Shown: piece by piece, positions 35,559-48,950 of the stretch | Position numbering within the stretch: position 1 is the stretch's first letter | Layout of the letters: every line of letters starts with the position of its first letter | NCBI RefSeq assembly: GCF_046630445.1 | Contig: NC_092339.1 | Location: 77,704,001-77,768,000, forward strand | Length of the DNA stretch: 64,000 bases | Source: Rutidosis leptorrhynchoides | Taxonomy: Eukaryota; Streptophyta; Magnoliopsida; Asterales; Asteraceae | Direction: 5' to 3' | The notes under the pieces: model-generated | The model's database searches: none | The model's input: the letters and a program-made list of their open reading frames with translations, nothing else | Told to the model about the DNA's origin: nothing | Translations under genes and position numbers: made by a program

Positions 35559-37662
35559 ATCATATGTCGATGATTTGTAAAAACACATGCATGATACATT
35601 TATTGGGAGTATATAATCCCTTATCACTTCTTCTTTTATCAAACGCAAATATCCATCTATCTATCTACTTTGTATATTATTATTTATGTTATTATTATTA
35701 ATATTAAGGTTATTAATATTACTATTAGTAATCTTATTATAATTAGTAGTATTATTATTACTACATATATACATAAAATACTACGACGGGAATATGCTCG
35801 GGTGATTTCAAAACAAGTTTTCAAATGGGTTTTAGCTAAAGAAATTATGGGTTATAGTTATGGAGGTTATGGGTGTTGTTCGAGAGTATTGCTCGTGAGT
35901 CAAACTAGTGTTTATCATCTCCGTTGCGTCTACGTACTTTCCTGCAATATTGAATCACAATATTGATACGTGAGCATTCATATCTTATCTTTTATATATT
36001 GATAGTGTATTCATGTCTAGTGCTCGAGTATATATGTTTATGCATGCTCGTATGCTTTAATTTTTTGTTAGATAGTTTATGATGAATCACGAATTTGATA
36101 CATATGTTATTGATATAAGGATATGCATGTCGTTGGAAAGCTGTCAAAAAATTTATAACTTTTCATTTAGAAATCGTGTGTTTTCGAGGAACGGATTAAA
36201 AGTTATGGTCAACTGAATTATGATTAACATTAATTGAAATTGCTTTTGAATCTGCAATTAATATTTAAACAATTTGTTTATGAGATTGATAAATTGGATT
36301 TTTAGATATTACTAATCGAGTAAATGAATTTCTATATAAGGCACGTTTTGTTTTGTTGATCAATTGTCAAAGTTGACTGTCTTATCATGTTTTAAAGCTT
36401 TATAAACACTATAATCCGATTTTACAAGTATTGAGAAACTATGTGAAATAATAAAATATGTTCGATTGCCATGATAGTTCAAATACAATATAGCTCCTGA
36501 AATAAATAATATTTTGAGTTTGATAAACTATAAATTCGTACAAATTATCAAGACTTATAGTATGCTAATATAATAAACATGTATAGATTTAAAGATCATA
36601 TTGGGTCAGGTTGACTTTTGAGATGATTTTGTTAACTTTTGCATGTTGGTCTCGAGCATTAGGAATGTGATACACTATGACTCGACCTAGCTTGTTAGAC
36701 ATGTATTGACCAACATATGTTCTCTAGGTTGAGATCTATGGTTATTTTGCATTCCGAGTTTTGGTCACATTTCGGTGAATGACCTTATGTGCTGCTAAGG
36801 TGAGTTTTATTTGCTCCCTTTTTAATTGCTTTTGCAATCTATATTTTTGGGCTGAGAATACATGCACTTTATTTTAAACACAATGGATACAAGTACATAC
36901 TAAATTCTACACCAAGTTTGAACCGAAAATCCCTTAGCTTTGGTAATTAGTAACTGCCGGTTATAAGAAGTGGCGGGCGCGAGTAGTTATATATGGATCC
37001 ATAGGGCTTGACATCCCCGTCTGTTCCAGGTATAGAAACTCTAGCCTGAACTATAAAACAGACGTATACTATTTGAGTTTAGTACACGTTGGATTGCGTG
37101 TATTGTACATGTTGATTGCATGTATGTTAAAACAGGGGTACTTATTATAACGTTAAAGTTTAGTTACCAGGGTGCTCAATCTTGTAGAATATTTTGATAA
37201 ACATTTCTGGATGAAACGACTGAAATCTTGTGATCCACCTTTATATACAGATTATGCGCAACATTAAAACTATGAACTCACCAACCTTTGTGTTGACACT
37301 TTTAAGCATGTTTATTCTCAGGTTCCTAGAAGTGTTCCGCTGTTTGCTTATACGTTATACAAGCTATGTGCATGGAGTCATACATGCTTTATTCGAGAAA
37401 ACTTTGCATTCACAAAATCATCACCATGTATCTTATTTTGACTGCATTGACAACGGATGTATTATGGTAAACTATTATTTACGGTGATTGTCTATATGTA
37501 GAAATCATCAGATGTCAAAAACCTTGGAATTTGATATTCAATTATGGTGTACCTTTTCAAAAGAATTCAATCTTTACAAAACGTATCATGTAGAGGTCAG
37601 TACCTCACTGTGAAATCGATGAATGATGTATTCGTCCAAAGGGATTTGGACGGATCATCACA
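34512..37662 (+). mobile_element. 5' LTR of non-autonomous gypsy element 2
   Basis: Starts TGTGACAACTCGG and ends GGACGGATCATCACA directly before the PBS; 3151 bp. Upstream part and downstream half match the solo LTR closely, including the 85-codon frame at 37230 equivalent to 31104. The U3 middle is different and contains its own TATA box GGTATAAAATG near 35430. (TA)n runs occur at 35279-35340 and about 35536-35557. Confidence 0.88.
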
Positions 37663-37682
37663 GTTGGTATCAGAGCTTGAGG
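37663..37682 (+). other. Primer-binding site of element 2
   Basis: GTTGGTATCAGAGCTTGAGG immediately follows the LTR end, an initiator-tRNA-Met-type PBS (TGGTATCAGAGC). Confidence 0.88.
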
Positions 37683-38062
37683 TCATAGGGAACCAGAATT
37701 TGCATTAGTGTATTTAACTGTAATTGTTAAGATGCATTAGTGAGTCTGGACTATGACCGTATCTGTTTTTACCGAGTTTTGCTTATCATTTCTTGTCGGA
37801 AATTACATGCTTATCATTCTTAATTCTAGACACATCTTACTGCATTGATTGCATGAATAGTGTATAGATAAAATTCATATCTTAGCGTATCTGCTAATTC
37901 ATATCTTAGCGTATCTGTTACTGTAAACTTTTCCTGACATCTTTCTCCGTAATTTATGGAATTTTGGTATTATATATACATATGTAAATTAGGTGTTGAA
38001 GAATACCAATCTAAGTCATATAATCTATTTCATATCAAAAATCAATTCCCTGATTATACAAG

Positions 38063-38623
38063 ATGGATCACATATCTAGTTCAAATTCCTTAGATTCCGA
38101 CAACTATTCCAATATGGATTTCCACTCAAGCTCTAAAAGCAGTGTGACCGGAATGGATAAACCAATTAGCCATCATCTATTCTGGATGAATTGGGGATGG
38201 GTTCGTTGTCTACTTAATCATTGGAGACAAGAAGAAGGCAATCCCTTCCATCCACCACATTCCCCTCTTGGCGAAGAACCTGAAGCACTTACCGGCGAAC
38301 CTGTCCGTAATACCATTTTCTCTCTCATTTCCAGAGTATCTCGTCATGATTATATACTATCTCAAATTCTTGATCTTATTCGTCCGCTCGTCCGAATCGA
38401 CAATCACCCCGGTGTAATAGAAGAAGTCAACGAGCTTCGCGCTCGGGTAGTGACTTTAGAGAATATGGTGCAAAGGTTACAAGCATCAACAGTACCACCG
38501 GCATCAACAGTACCACCATCATCAACACCAACAGTATCATTACCACCACCAACAACAACATCCGCATCCCACACCTCAACATCACAATCTGTACCTCGAG
38601 CATCAACGTCATACACACCATAG
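38063..38623 (+). CDS. Intact 186-aa coiled-coil ORF of element 2
   Basis: ATG at 38063 after a ~380-bp leader. The protein has a Ser/Asp-rich N-terminus (residues 1-30), a central segment with LGEEPEALTGEPV, ISRVSRHDY and RIDNHPG (about 70-115), a probable coiled coil EEVNELRARVVTLENMV (about 118-140) and a Ser/Thr/Pro/Ala-rich tail encoded by CCACCA/ACA repeats. No zinc knuckle, protease or RT. It sits where gag belongs, so it may be a shortened Gag N-terminus or an unrelated helper; function unknown. Its colinear but broken counterpart is at 5341-5896 in element 1. Confidence 0.7.
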   Translation: MDHISSSNSLDSDNYSNMDFHSSSKSSVTGMDKPISHHLFWMNWGWVRCLLNHWRQEEGNPFHPPHSPLGEEPEALTGEPVRNTIFSLISRVSRHDYILSQILDLIRPLVRIDNHPGVIEEVNELRARVVTLENMVQRLQASTVPPASTVPPSSTPTVSLPPPTTTSASHTSTSQSVPRASTSYTP

Positions 38624-39799
38624 ATACCAAGGAGTACCAACAACAAATGATGAAGTATCGATTCATAACTTCATTGAAGAAATATCCTACGACGATTATG
38701 TAATATCTAAAGTTTTAGAGATTATATATTCTAGTCCTAATCGAAAACCAGATGAGATTAATATTATGTTAACTCATTAAATCCATGATTACATCTAAAG
38801 AAAATATATATGTAGGTATATTTTCATAAAGATTGTAATTAAAAATTCTTTTGTACAAACTGTTAATGGGCAGAATATTTTAACGGGTAGGTAATACCCG
38901 AAAGATATATATAAATTCACAATTAATATGTTATATTCTTCAATTCTGATTCAACAAATCATCAACTATACTCACTACTTTCACAACGAGATATATTCTT
39001 TCATAGAAATTAAAACAACCATACTCATTCAAATTCAATTACATATTCTGATTTTAACATATCAGAATCCAAGTCGAGATATAACCGATATCATCACTCT
39101 TAGATCCCTACATCTTTCAAAGCTGTACTTTGATTTCAAAACTGTGCTAGAACATCACTCCTATTCATAAAACCCAGAAAAAATAATTATGAACATCATT
39201 TGACGATTACAATATGCGTTCAAACCCTGCATAATTCTTGAAAACATCTCAATTAAGAAACAACCGAGAGGATGATCCAACCACACGTTACCTACAAAAG
39301 GAACGACTTATGCATATAGTCATGCACCTGGAAAACTCCCAGAACCTAAGTAAAAGTTTAACATGAATCTGTGATCCATTGGCGTTGTTATTACGGAAAA
39401 TAACCTTGCAATCCCTTTTCAAAATTAGCCAGTTTTATCACATCTCCAGCAAATCAACATCGATCTTCCATTCGAATAAGCCTTATTATAACATTGATAT
39501 ATATGTTTGCCCTTCGTCATCATTACCGGGAAACCGTTTATATCCCACCACAATAGCAGTAAAACTATCACAACTTCATTGATCTTTGACTGTCCAAAAA
39601 ATCATTATATTCATTGAAACTCTATCATGTACTCATCTGCATCTTGTAACGGTAATTGTCATACCAAAAAGCTTCAATCATTATTCTCGAATGTCGCAGC
39701 AATTCTACGCCAACAGTTATATGTGTACATATAACATCTATCTCCTAGACTTACGTAATTCAATTGTGAACTTTTGAAAAGCACCCTAAACTATGAATT
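38624..39799 (+). mobile_element. Internal region of element 2, non-coding
   Basis: Colinear with element 1 on the opposite strand. TTTTAACGGGTAGGTAATACCC at about 38879 matches about 5060-5085, and 39200-39560 matches about 3930-4340. I see no open frame with recognisable motifs. The ~420-bp Tekay-LTR-like insert of element 1 is absent. Confidence 0.7.
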
Positions 39800-39982
39800 G
39801 GTTCTTCGAATTTTTGAAAAATGCTGATGAATCAGCAAAAATTGTAAACGACCTTAACAGTCAAAAGTTTGATGATAAAGAATAGTGTGTTGGCAAAGCT
39901 CAGAAAAAGAGAAGGTTTGGAACTGGAAAACGGAATGAGCAAACAATGAAGGAGGCTGTGGACAAATCACAAAGGCTAAACC
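39800..39982 (+). pseudogene. Captured PABP gene fragment in element 2
   Basis: The frame reads NADESAKIVNDLNSQKFDDKE, then a TAG (39882) where PABP has Trp, then CVGKAQKK. After a frameshift it reads EQTMKEAVDKSQRLNL up to 39982. This matches the RRM3 end and RRM3-RRM4 linker of plant cytoplasmic PABP (DDKEWYVGKAQKK, EQ-MKEA-DK-Q-LNL). It lies at the same relative place as the fragment in element 1 (3655-3907). It is cut at the TG of the LTR that starts at 39983. Non-functional as protein. Confidence 0.8.
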
Positions 39983-40148
39983 TGTGACGACCCGGGAATT
40001 TTCGACCAAATTTAAACCTAAACTTTATATGTTTCCGACACGATAAGCAAAGTCTGTAATATTGAAGTCTCAAAAATTTTGAACTATTTCATATATGCAA
40101 ATACCCTTCGACCGTTTTTGACGATTCACGAACAATTAATTATTGAAT

Positions 40149-40151
40149 GAA

Positions 40152-40210
<59 letters not shown>
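40149..40210. repeat. (TG)n(TA)n microsatellite
   Basis: About 10 TG units run into about 20 TA units near the start of the diverged LTR. Confidence 0.95.
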
Positions 40211-40212
<2 letters not shown>

Positions 40213-40371
40213 TTTTTATTCATAATTATTATTAGATTGTAATATATAAATATTAAATATTCTATTATATATATTACATAAATATAAAGGATTACATAAT
40301 AAATAGTATGTAATATTAATTACAAGTAAAAAATATGATTGTTGTATTAACACTAATCTTATTATTATTAC

Positions 40372-40373
<2 letters not shown>

Positions 40374-40470
<97 letters not shown>
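40374..40470. repeat. (TTA)n microsatellite
   Basis: About 97 bp of TTA. Long Leu, Ile or Asn frames over it are artefacts of the repeat. Confidence 0.95.
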
Positions 40471-42977
40471 CAATATTAGTATTATTAATATTATTATTTT
40501 CAATATATACCATAGATATGAAGTTGATATATATAAATTGTTATAACTATTATCATTAAAAATCATTTTTTTTATGATGATCATTATTGTTAATAATATT
40601 ATTATTAATATTAATAATTAAAATTATTATTTATATTTATTATTAGAAATAAAATTACAAAGAATCATATATACGAAATCAGTTCCCAATCACTATCCTA
40701 CTGTGGTTAAATTTTGTTCCTGTCTGTTAACGGAAATGAATCGAATCCTTTAATACCATAAGACAAACAATCAAAAACAAAATCAGTTAGGGATCACTTC
40801 AACTATTATTTTATTTCTGTACCTGCATAATCTTCCTGTCGACCATCTCCATAAGATTACAAACAATTTATATAATATGAATTAGTTAAATACAAGAGTT
40901 GTTGGAAATTAAACTGTTAGGGTATCGATTTCTGTTGTGTATCAACATCAATTGCTATTTCATCTGTCCTTCCTGTCTGTGTAATTGTGCCCGAAGGCAT
41001 AAATTTCTCAATGCCAGCAAAACTGATCAAATCACCTTTACTAACTCCATAATACTACTATAATCAAAATGTGTTCAAACCAGAATCCTCACCCATTTAC
41101 TAGTACGGTTCTCGTTAGTAATCAAGAACTAAAAACACATACCATACAAACATAACTTCAACCAAGAACACCACCTCTTTGTTCGATCACCCATCGTATT
41201 AGCTGCTACTGCTAATTGTATTATTGTGTGTCGAGAACTAACCCAAACCAATACCACCTTTCTTGTTGACAAGATCACCACAAAACACCATCACTCACCT
41301 GCTATTTCGGTTTATGTTCTACTTCTGCCTTGTTGCTCGACATCAACCAAGCACTACCAATCACCTCACCACTATCATCGTTTGATCACATTCATGACAT
41401 CTCACAACCGTCATCGTGAAACCATTAGCCTTACTTTCAAGAACTATTACCAAAATCCGCCACCATCGACCAAACCTCCATCACCATTTAAACACCAACA
41501 CTCGCTATTTATTTCGCTGCTACTTCGCCGTTTCTTTTTACAGTTATAAATCAATCAAAACAAACCCGTCACATTTAATTAACCAAAACACTACCATTAA
41601 CCATTCACCATCTTCATAAAACCCACCATCGGCTACCACCCACAAACCCATAACCATAACCGTTAACCGCTGCTGCATTTACTTCTGTTTATACTTCATT
41701 ATCCGCTGATACACCTCAATCTTTCTACTACTACAGCTGCGAATTTTACAGCCGTTAAATCACTAATGTTCCCTAGTTGGTTACTCGAACAAGACCCCAA
41801 ACCCAATAAACCGTCACCTGCAAGTTCTATTTTAGCTACTATTTCTGCTGATATGTGAAGAAGGAATATGGGATACTTTTATATTGAACAAGGTTGATAA
41901 TAATGTATTTACCTTTCCCTTGTTGGCCGACAACTCCCCCCACCCACTTGATTTTTTTCTGTTAAAAGCATACGTAACGGGGTATGTGAGAGCTTTCTGT
42001 AATGAATTATATTAAGGGTAGGGACCCTTTGTGGTTTGCTTGGTCACGACCCACTTACAGTAAAGAAGAATGATTTTTGCTTTTTGAAATTATTTATCCT
42101 TGACTCTTTGAAACCTTTCAATATTGGGACCACAATCCTTCAAGAGGTGACGTTGAGGGTGATTAACTAATGACCAACGAATGCATCTGATTTTCTACGT
42201 ACTTTTTCCGTATACCATTATGAACCCATAAACCCTATTAGTATTCTTCGACTGCTACGAGCTGTTACCGAATTCCTTTTCCTTTTTCTGTGTTGGGCCG
42301 AAGTGAATATGGGCCGAGATGTGATTTAAGTGTTGGGCCAAGATTAGTTTATGTTTTATGATTGGGTCGAGACCCAATTTATGTTCTGGAACGAATTCAA
42401 GATGATGAGACTATACGTTTCTATTTCCAATTCTGTTCCTAGAAAATAAAGTTACCGTTTGCTAGCTACTACTCCTTATGTTCGATGAAGGAGATGATGA
42501 AAACCGTTATTAATGAAACCCGTTAGTGATGTAAGAGGGTGTAGTGATTGTTGTGATTAAGATAAAGGATAATGATGATGAGGTATGAATGATGTATGAT
42601 ATAGATGATAATCGTATGATGATATTGATAATGAGGGTTAATGATTTAGTTATGATGTCGTAATAATGATGATCACGGTGATGATAATGAAATGATTAAG
42701 TTATATTCATGGTATGTATTAAGATGATGATACGTTGCTATTAATCATATGATTTATAGATGATTATCAATATGACTTAGATGATGATGACGGTTAGGTT
42801 AAGTCAGTGAAGAAGAAACAGAAACAGATAGAACAGGTTAGATATAATTGGGTTACGATTTAATTCAGAAGGATATAATTGGACAAAGGGTTTAGGTTGT
42901 TATCGGGTTAGCGGGACGTCGCGGGATCAAACCCGGACTTGGGCATTTTTTTAGGGAATACTTCTTGAGGTAGTTAC

Positions 42978-43249
<272 letters not shown>

Positions 43250-44689
43250 ATTATCATTATTTACATTTATTACTATTAAATATTATTAAAAAGTATTATG
43301 AGTATTAAGAATTAGGATAAAAATTATATAAGTTTATTATTTATTATCATTTTCATTAAAATTAATGTTTTTATTATCGTTATTATTATTTTTATTATTA
43401 ATATTAGTATTAACATTATTAATAATATTTTTTTCATTTTTAATATTATTACTATCATGATTATTATTACTTTTACCATTATTATTATCACAACTATATT
43501 ATTATTATTATTATCAATATTACTATTAATATTATTATTATTATTACAATAAAAGTTAGTTATATAAAGATATACTTAAGAAAACTACCTTTTTATAAAT
43601 TATTTATTTAAAGTATATTAAGTAAATATATTTAAGTTAATAATGAAACACATGAATTACTAAAAATAACAGTTATATTAATAATAATAATAATACATAA
43701 ATTTATTTGACTTCAATTATATGTGTTAATATATATATACATGATATAGGTTCGTGAATCCGAGGCCAACCCTGCATTGTTAAATGTCGTCATATGTATT
43801 TTTACTACAAAATACAGTATGGTGAGTTTCATTACTCCCTTTTTAAATGCTTTTGCAATATATATTTTTGGGACTGAGAATACATGCGTTTTTATAACTG
43901 TTTTACGAAATAGACACAAGTAATCGAAACTACATTCTATGGCTGGATTATTAAATCGAATAGATATACTTGTTAAATTATTTGTTATATAGATATAGAT
44001 ATATTTAATTTATATATTTTATTTAACTAGTGTTTATCTTTCATTATAACATATTAATAATAATAATAATTTATATTAGGATTTATATATGATAAAATAT
44101 ATATGTACCTATTAATTTGATATATTTTATATATAGCTTAGTTACTATCTTGTTAATAATAAAATCATAGTGGTATGTGATATTAATATTCTTATAATGT
44201 ATTTTTATATAAAAATATCTATTGGTAGTAATACTAATAATAATAACTATGAATATAACAATTTTACTACTAATGATAATAATGATAATAATAATAATAA
44301 TAAAGATAATAAAAATAATACTTAAAAAATAATAACGATTAAGTTTTATGATTTTTAACTTATAGCATCCATATATATCATGTCCACATAATAATAACGT
44401 TGTCTTAAATACTTAATATCTTAATTATAGCATTAAGCGTAATCGCATCCATATTACTCTTATATATAACATAAACGTTTTCATGAGCGCAACAAGTTTA
44501 TATCTATCCTTATCAATATCATATGTAATTACATTATATTCTTTTATCACATCCTAATAACTCATAAATCTATCTCTTCTTATATTATTCATAATCTTTA
44601 ATTATAATACATAATCATAACCATATTTACTTTATATTAATAGTTCTAAATGTATATTTTTCTTTTACATCATATTAGTTGATAATCAT

Positions 44690-44690
44690 G

Positions 44691-44782
<92 letters not shown>
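44690..44782. repeat. (AAT)n microsatellite
   Basis: About 93 bp of AAT/ATA in the minus-strand LTR. Confidence 0.95.
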
Positions 44783-44962
44783 TGATAATACTTATTAGTG
44801 ATAATAATAATAAAGGTTATACTTTTCATAACACTTACTAATATGAACAATAATAACAATAATACTTAATAATAACAATAATATTAATATTCATAATAAT
44901 ATAAATGTTAATAGAAGTAATTTTTAGTAAGGAAACTACCTTTAAAACTTGTTCTAAAAAGA

Positions 44963-45032
44963 ATGCCCCGAACCGGGCTCGAACCTTCGACCTCTCGATC
45001 CCTCACCAACACACCTAACCACGGCTCCATCC
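44963..45032 (-). other. tRNA-like sequence inside the LTR (copy 3)
   Basis: On the minus strand it has an A-box-like GTGGTTAGGTGTG and a perfect B-box GGTTCGAGCCC, about 70 nt overall. Better preserved as a B-box than as a cloverleaf; the acceptor ends do not pair. Same position and orientation in the LTR as 615-681 and 7648-7714. Confidence 0.6.
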
Positions 45033-46969
45033 ATATGTTTCTGATTAAACCTCTCCCCATATTTACATAACCCAAAATCAGTTTTATGCTCCACTTCATC
45101 TTCTTCAATTAATCAAATCCACAAAACTTCTTTTGATATATATAACATCTATTGTAGTTTGAATCAGAATGTTATATAGAAATTGAAACAATTAGTGATT
45201 ATTGTTAATTGTATTAACAAAAAAAAAAAAAAAAAAGATCACAGCAGTCCCCGTCGCTGTTCTTCACAAAAAAAAAAATTGGTTTTTTGATTTTGATTTC
45301 GTTTTAGGCAAATATTACAACATGAAATATGTTGTATATCGTTCATATAAACTTCCCAATTCATCAATTTAATTTGATTTGTAACAGAAAACTCGAATTT
45401 AATTGTTGAACAAAGTTTGACTTTTTGAATTATAATCTTTGACTCGAAAATTCTCAAACATTAAAACGAATTGGAATCCCATATTTTGCAGAAAGATGGA
45501 GTAAAGGATTACTTACAAGTCTGCATTTACACAATTTGAAATTAAATACGAAATCGCTACTTTGTGAAAAAGTAACAAGAACAGGAACGACTGGATTTCT
45601 GTTTTTTTTCCTTTCTGTTTTTCTTTCAACAATCAATCATAAATTTTATTTACAACAAGCAACGAATAATTGATGCAGAGACAAGATTTGATCGTAAGTT
45701 GTTTTGTAGTGACAATTTTGCAATCGTGGTTTGTCATACGCAGAAGAAACGAGAGAGAGGAAAAAAAAAAGGCAGTGATATATGACAAGTTCATTCATCC
45801 GTTGTTTTTTTATATACTTATATTCAATTAATATTGATAATTATAAAATATATTAATAATAACACAGACTATTTATTAATAATAAGATACTACTAATAAT
45901 AGTATTAAATGATAAAAATAATTAATAATATTAATGTACCTAATAATACTAAAAGTAATAATAAGATTAATCATAATAATATCAAAATAATACAAATTAT
46001 AATAAGAATAATGTTAAAAGTAATAAAATAATGATAACAAAAATTATAAATAAAAATGATAATTTTTAGTAAATATAATATTAAAATCATAATAATAACT
46101 AAATTATAAATTTTACTACTATATATAATAATACTAGTATTAATAATGATAACAATAATACAACAATTAAATATATCCAATTTCATATATATATTAATAA
46201 TACAAATATTAATAATATATTAATATAACAACTATAACTTAACTTGTATTTTTAATACATTAATATTACCTATTACTAATTATGTAGTATTTAATAATTG
46301 TATAATATATAATACATATAATATTTATATCTTTTATATACATTCCAATATATATAACATAATAATTATCATCTATTTATATATATAACTTCATTTTAAT
46401 TACAACTTAAATGTATCAAATTTTATATCTATAGTGATATTCATAATACTGATATTAGTATTAATATTAATATTTATTTTAGTATTGATTGTAATAATAA
46501 TATTGTTAATAATTATATTTTTAACTTGTAATTACATATACCTTATTAATTTTGTAATATTTCATATTTATATAATATACATTATTTATTATTTATACAT
46601 TTAACAATATACATATAGTAATAGTTATGTATCGAAATCTTATATGTATTCAAACTACTATACATATAATTTATGTTTTTAACTATCAAGTTTTTATTGT
46701 ATGTCATAACTTATCTTACGTCTTTACTTCCAGTAACTAAATCGTATAATATTTTATTAATGTATTTCAAGTTATTATTTTATCATATAAATTTCTACAC
46801 ATACATTCATTTATAAATAATTGATCGTGAATCGTCGAACAATGTCAAAGAGTGATTGCATAAATGAAAACACTTCAAAATATATGAGATTCAACCATAC
46901 AGACTTTGCTTATCGTGTTGAAATATATAAAGATTAAGTTTAAATTTGGTCAAAAACGTGACTATGTCA

Positions 46970-47142
46970 CCGGTTAAAACAAACCTCATTTATTCATTTC
47001 ACTCTTTTATGATAGCTTCACTCGTACTCTTCATAAAATCAAATGGTTTTATCCATATTACTCAAAAATGATAAAAATCTATTTTGTCGATTCATATTTG
47101 TCATGAAAACATTTTTATGGTTCGCCATGACAACCACGATTG
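46970..47142 (+). mobile_element. Inverted scrap of family 3' internal region
   Basis: About 165 bp equal, in reverse complement, to the element 1 stretch 2505-2665 (landmarks ATGATAGCTTCACTCGTACTC and CATGACAACCAC). A normal element would have it in the other orientation relative to the adjoining LTR, so the locus is rearranged. Confidence 0.65.
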
Positions 47143-47729
47143 AAACAACCCAACCCGTATTCCATACGATAATTTTTTTTTTATAATACACATTTATGCG
47201 CCAATTAAATATGTAAACCATTCCACAAGTTCCATTTAAATGTACATCAATTTAAATGTTTACAAAAGGCACGAAAGCCATTAATTAAGTTTAATACAAG
47301 TTTGACCCACTACAAGGATAGTTTATAATCCAAACGACCCTCGAGCATGGTTTGGGGCTAAACTACCCAAAACGTTAGGCCAACTTCAAAAGCTAACAAG
47401 CACCCCCGACAACATAAGCGAGAGACCACTAGTCCAAACGTATGCCCTTACCCTTGTCCAAGCCGGAACCTATAAAAATGGTAAACAACGAGAGGGTAAG
47501 CAAAACTTAGTGAGTGCAAAAATTATACATACATATATATAACCTATCCATTTACAATCACAATACCAAATACCTCATACGAACTTGTAACTCAAATAGC
47601 ATGTCAACATACCCGTAACACTAACAAGTCGTACATTATCACACCATTTCATTAGCATATACTCAACTCAATATGTATTATATGCTAAACAAAACAACAA
47701 TCTAAATATGGTTAACCAATAACGCTATG

Positions 47730-47943
47730 GTGCTACCGGCTCGTGGTTCACACCATACGCTTTTGAGTCATACTCATTTATAGTGCTACCGGCTCGTGGT
47801 TCACACTCGATGCTATCGGCTCGTGGTTCACATCTTATTTTATAGTGCTACCAGCTCGTGGTTCGAACTCGATGCTACCGGCTCGTGGTTCACATCCTAT
47901 CCTACACATGTTATGGCACTACCGGCACGTGGTTCATACCATA
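47730..47943. repeat. Minisatellite of six GCTACCGGCTCGTGGTTCAC units
   Basis: Six imperfect copies of a ~22-bp unit begin near 47730, 47783, 47810, 47845, 47872 and 47920, separated by spacers of unequal length. Not a CRISPR: spacers are irregular and the host is a plant. Confidence 0.9.
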
Positions 47944-48757
47944 ACATTCACAAAGAAACACGCCATATACATGAACGCATAATTATTCCACTCACCTTGT
48001 CACAAGGATGATGATTTAGCGCTTCCGAGATTCAACGCAATGTACCTAAATCATTAAGTGCACATTCAATTTCACAACTAGTGAGATTAACCACAATACT
48101 CCCACTTGAGCATTTAATGACCCAATTTGCATTAAATGACTCAACTACTCACAACCGCCCATAAATGGCCAAGACTCGACTTTAATCACTAAGACTAGTG
48201 AATTAAAGTCTATTAACTTCAATTAACACAAAACTTAGGGTAATCCATACCCATTTCATCTAATTGGGTCAACTAGTACATTTTGACCCATTTTAAATTT
48301 ACTTAGACTCACAATCAAGTCAAACTTACCCATTAACACTTCTTTCATAAATCTTAAAGTGCATTAGTGACTAACAACACCAATTGACACTTACAACCTC
48401 AAATCACAAGGCCAAAACCCTAGATTGTGGCTATTAGGGTTTCATTACAACAACATAACCCAAACTCACCCATTTTACCCTCAAATGGGTCATACAAATC
48501 TCTAGTAACCAAAACCCTAGCCATTAACCAATTAAAACTTAAATCATAAGGTTAGAACTTACCGAGACTACCAACGCGTAGCTAGAGACACAAGGAACAA
48601 CTTTAATTCTTGCTCCAAAGATCAACCCTCAATCCTTCACTCTCAAATCTCACTTTTAATCCAAATGGGTTTTAAGTTTTGGGAGAGAAATTGGAAAGAA
48701 AAGAGAAAAGAAATTAAATGAAATGGATAAGTGGTTGGGATTTAATGCTCCCATCAG

Positions 48758-48950
48758 ATTTATACGCCAAATTACCACTTTACCCCTTAAAGTCATTTAA
48801 TTTGAGCTAAAACCGGAATCTGTCCAGCAGATTTGCCGCGGCGCGGCCCAAATGTCGTGGCGCGACGTATCGAAGGACAAACAACCCCTTTTAACCCAAC
48901 TTCTTATCCAGATTTGCATGATATACCGCGGCGCGGACCCAATTATCGCG
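48758..48950 (-). promoter_or_regulatory. GC-rich palindromes and TATA box of the minus-strand LTR
   Basis: CCGCGGCGCGG occurs at 48836 and 48924. Each is followed by an imperfect partner (GTCGTGGCGCGAC at 48854; CGCGACGCG near 48945). TATAAAT lies downstream on the minus strand at 48758-48764. The gap to the TATA box is longer (about 70 bp) than in the other twin-palindrome promoters. Confidence 0.55.

Larger units (their letters stand above)
43963..46969 (-). mobile_element. Truncated minus-strand LTR of the element 1 family
   Basis: Reads colinearly with 7035-9449 on the plus strand. Landmarks are TATACTTGTTA near 43966, the tRNA-like segment at 44963, a TTCACGATC-type motif near 46820 and AAAGATTAAGTTTAAATTTGG at 46930. 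It ends CTATGTCA at 46969. The R-U5 end (equivalent to 6280-7035) is missing, so it joins the plus-strand LTR in the opposite orientation. Confidence 0.75.

Noticed and set aside
38404..38666. Minus-strand Val/Met-rich ORFs over the element 2 coiled-coil ORF
   Set aside because: Shadows of the CCACCA/ACA repeats that encode the Ser/Thr/Pro tail on the plus strand.
47730..47943. CRISPR-like array
   Set aside because: Units are imperfect, spacers vary in length and partly repeat, and the DNA is plant nuclear with no cas genes.
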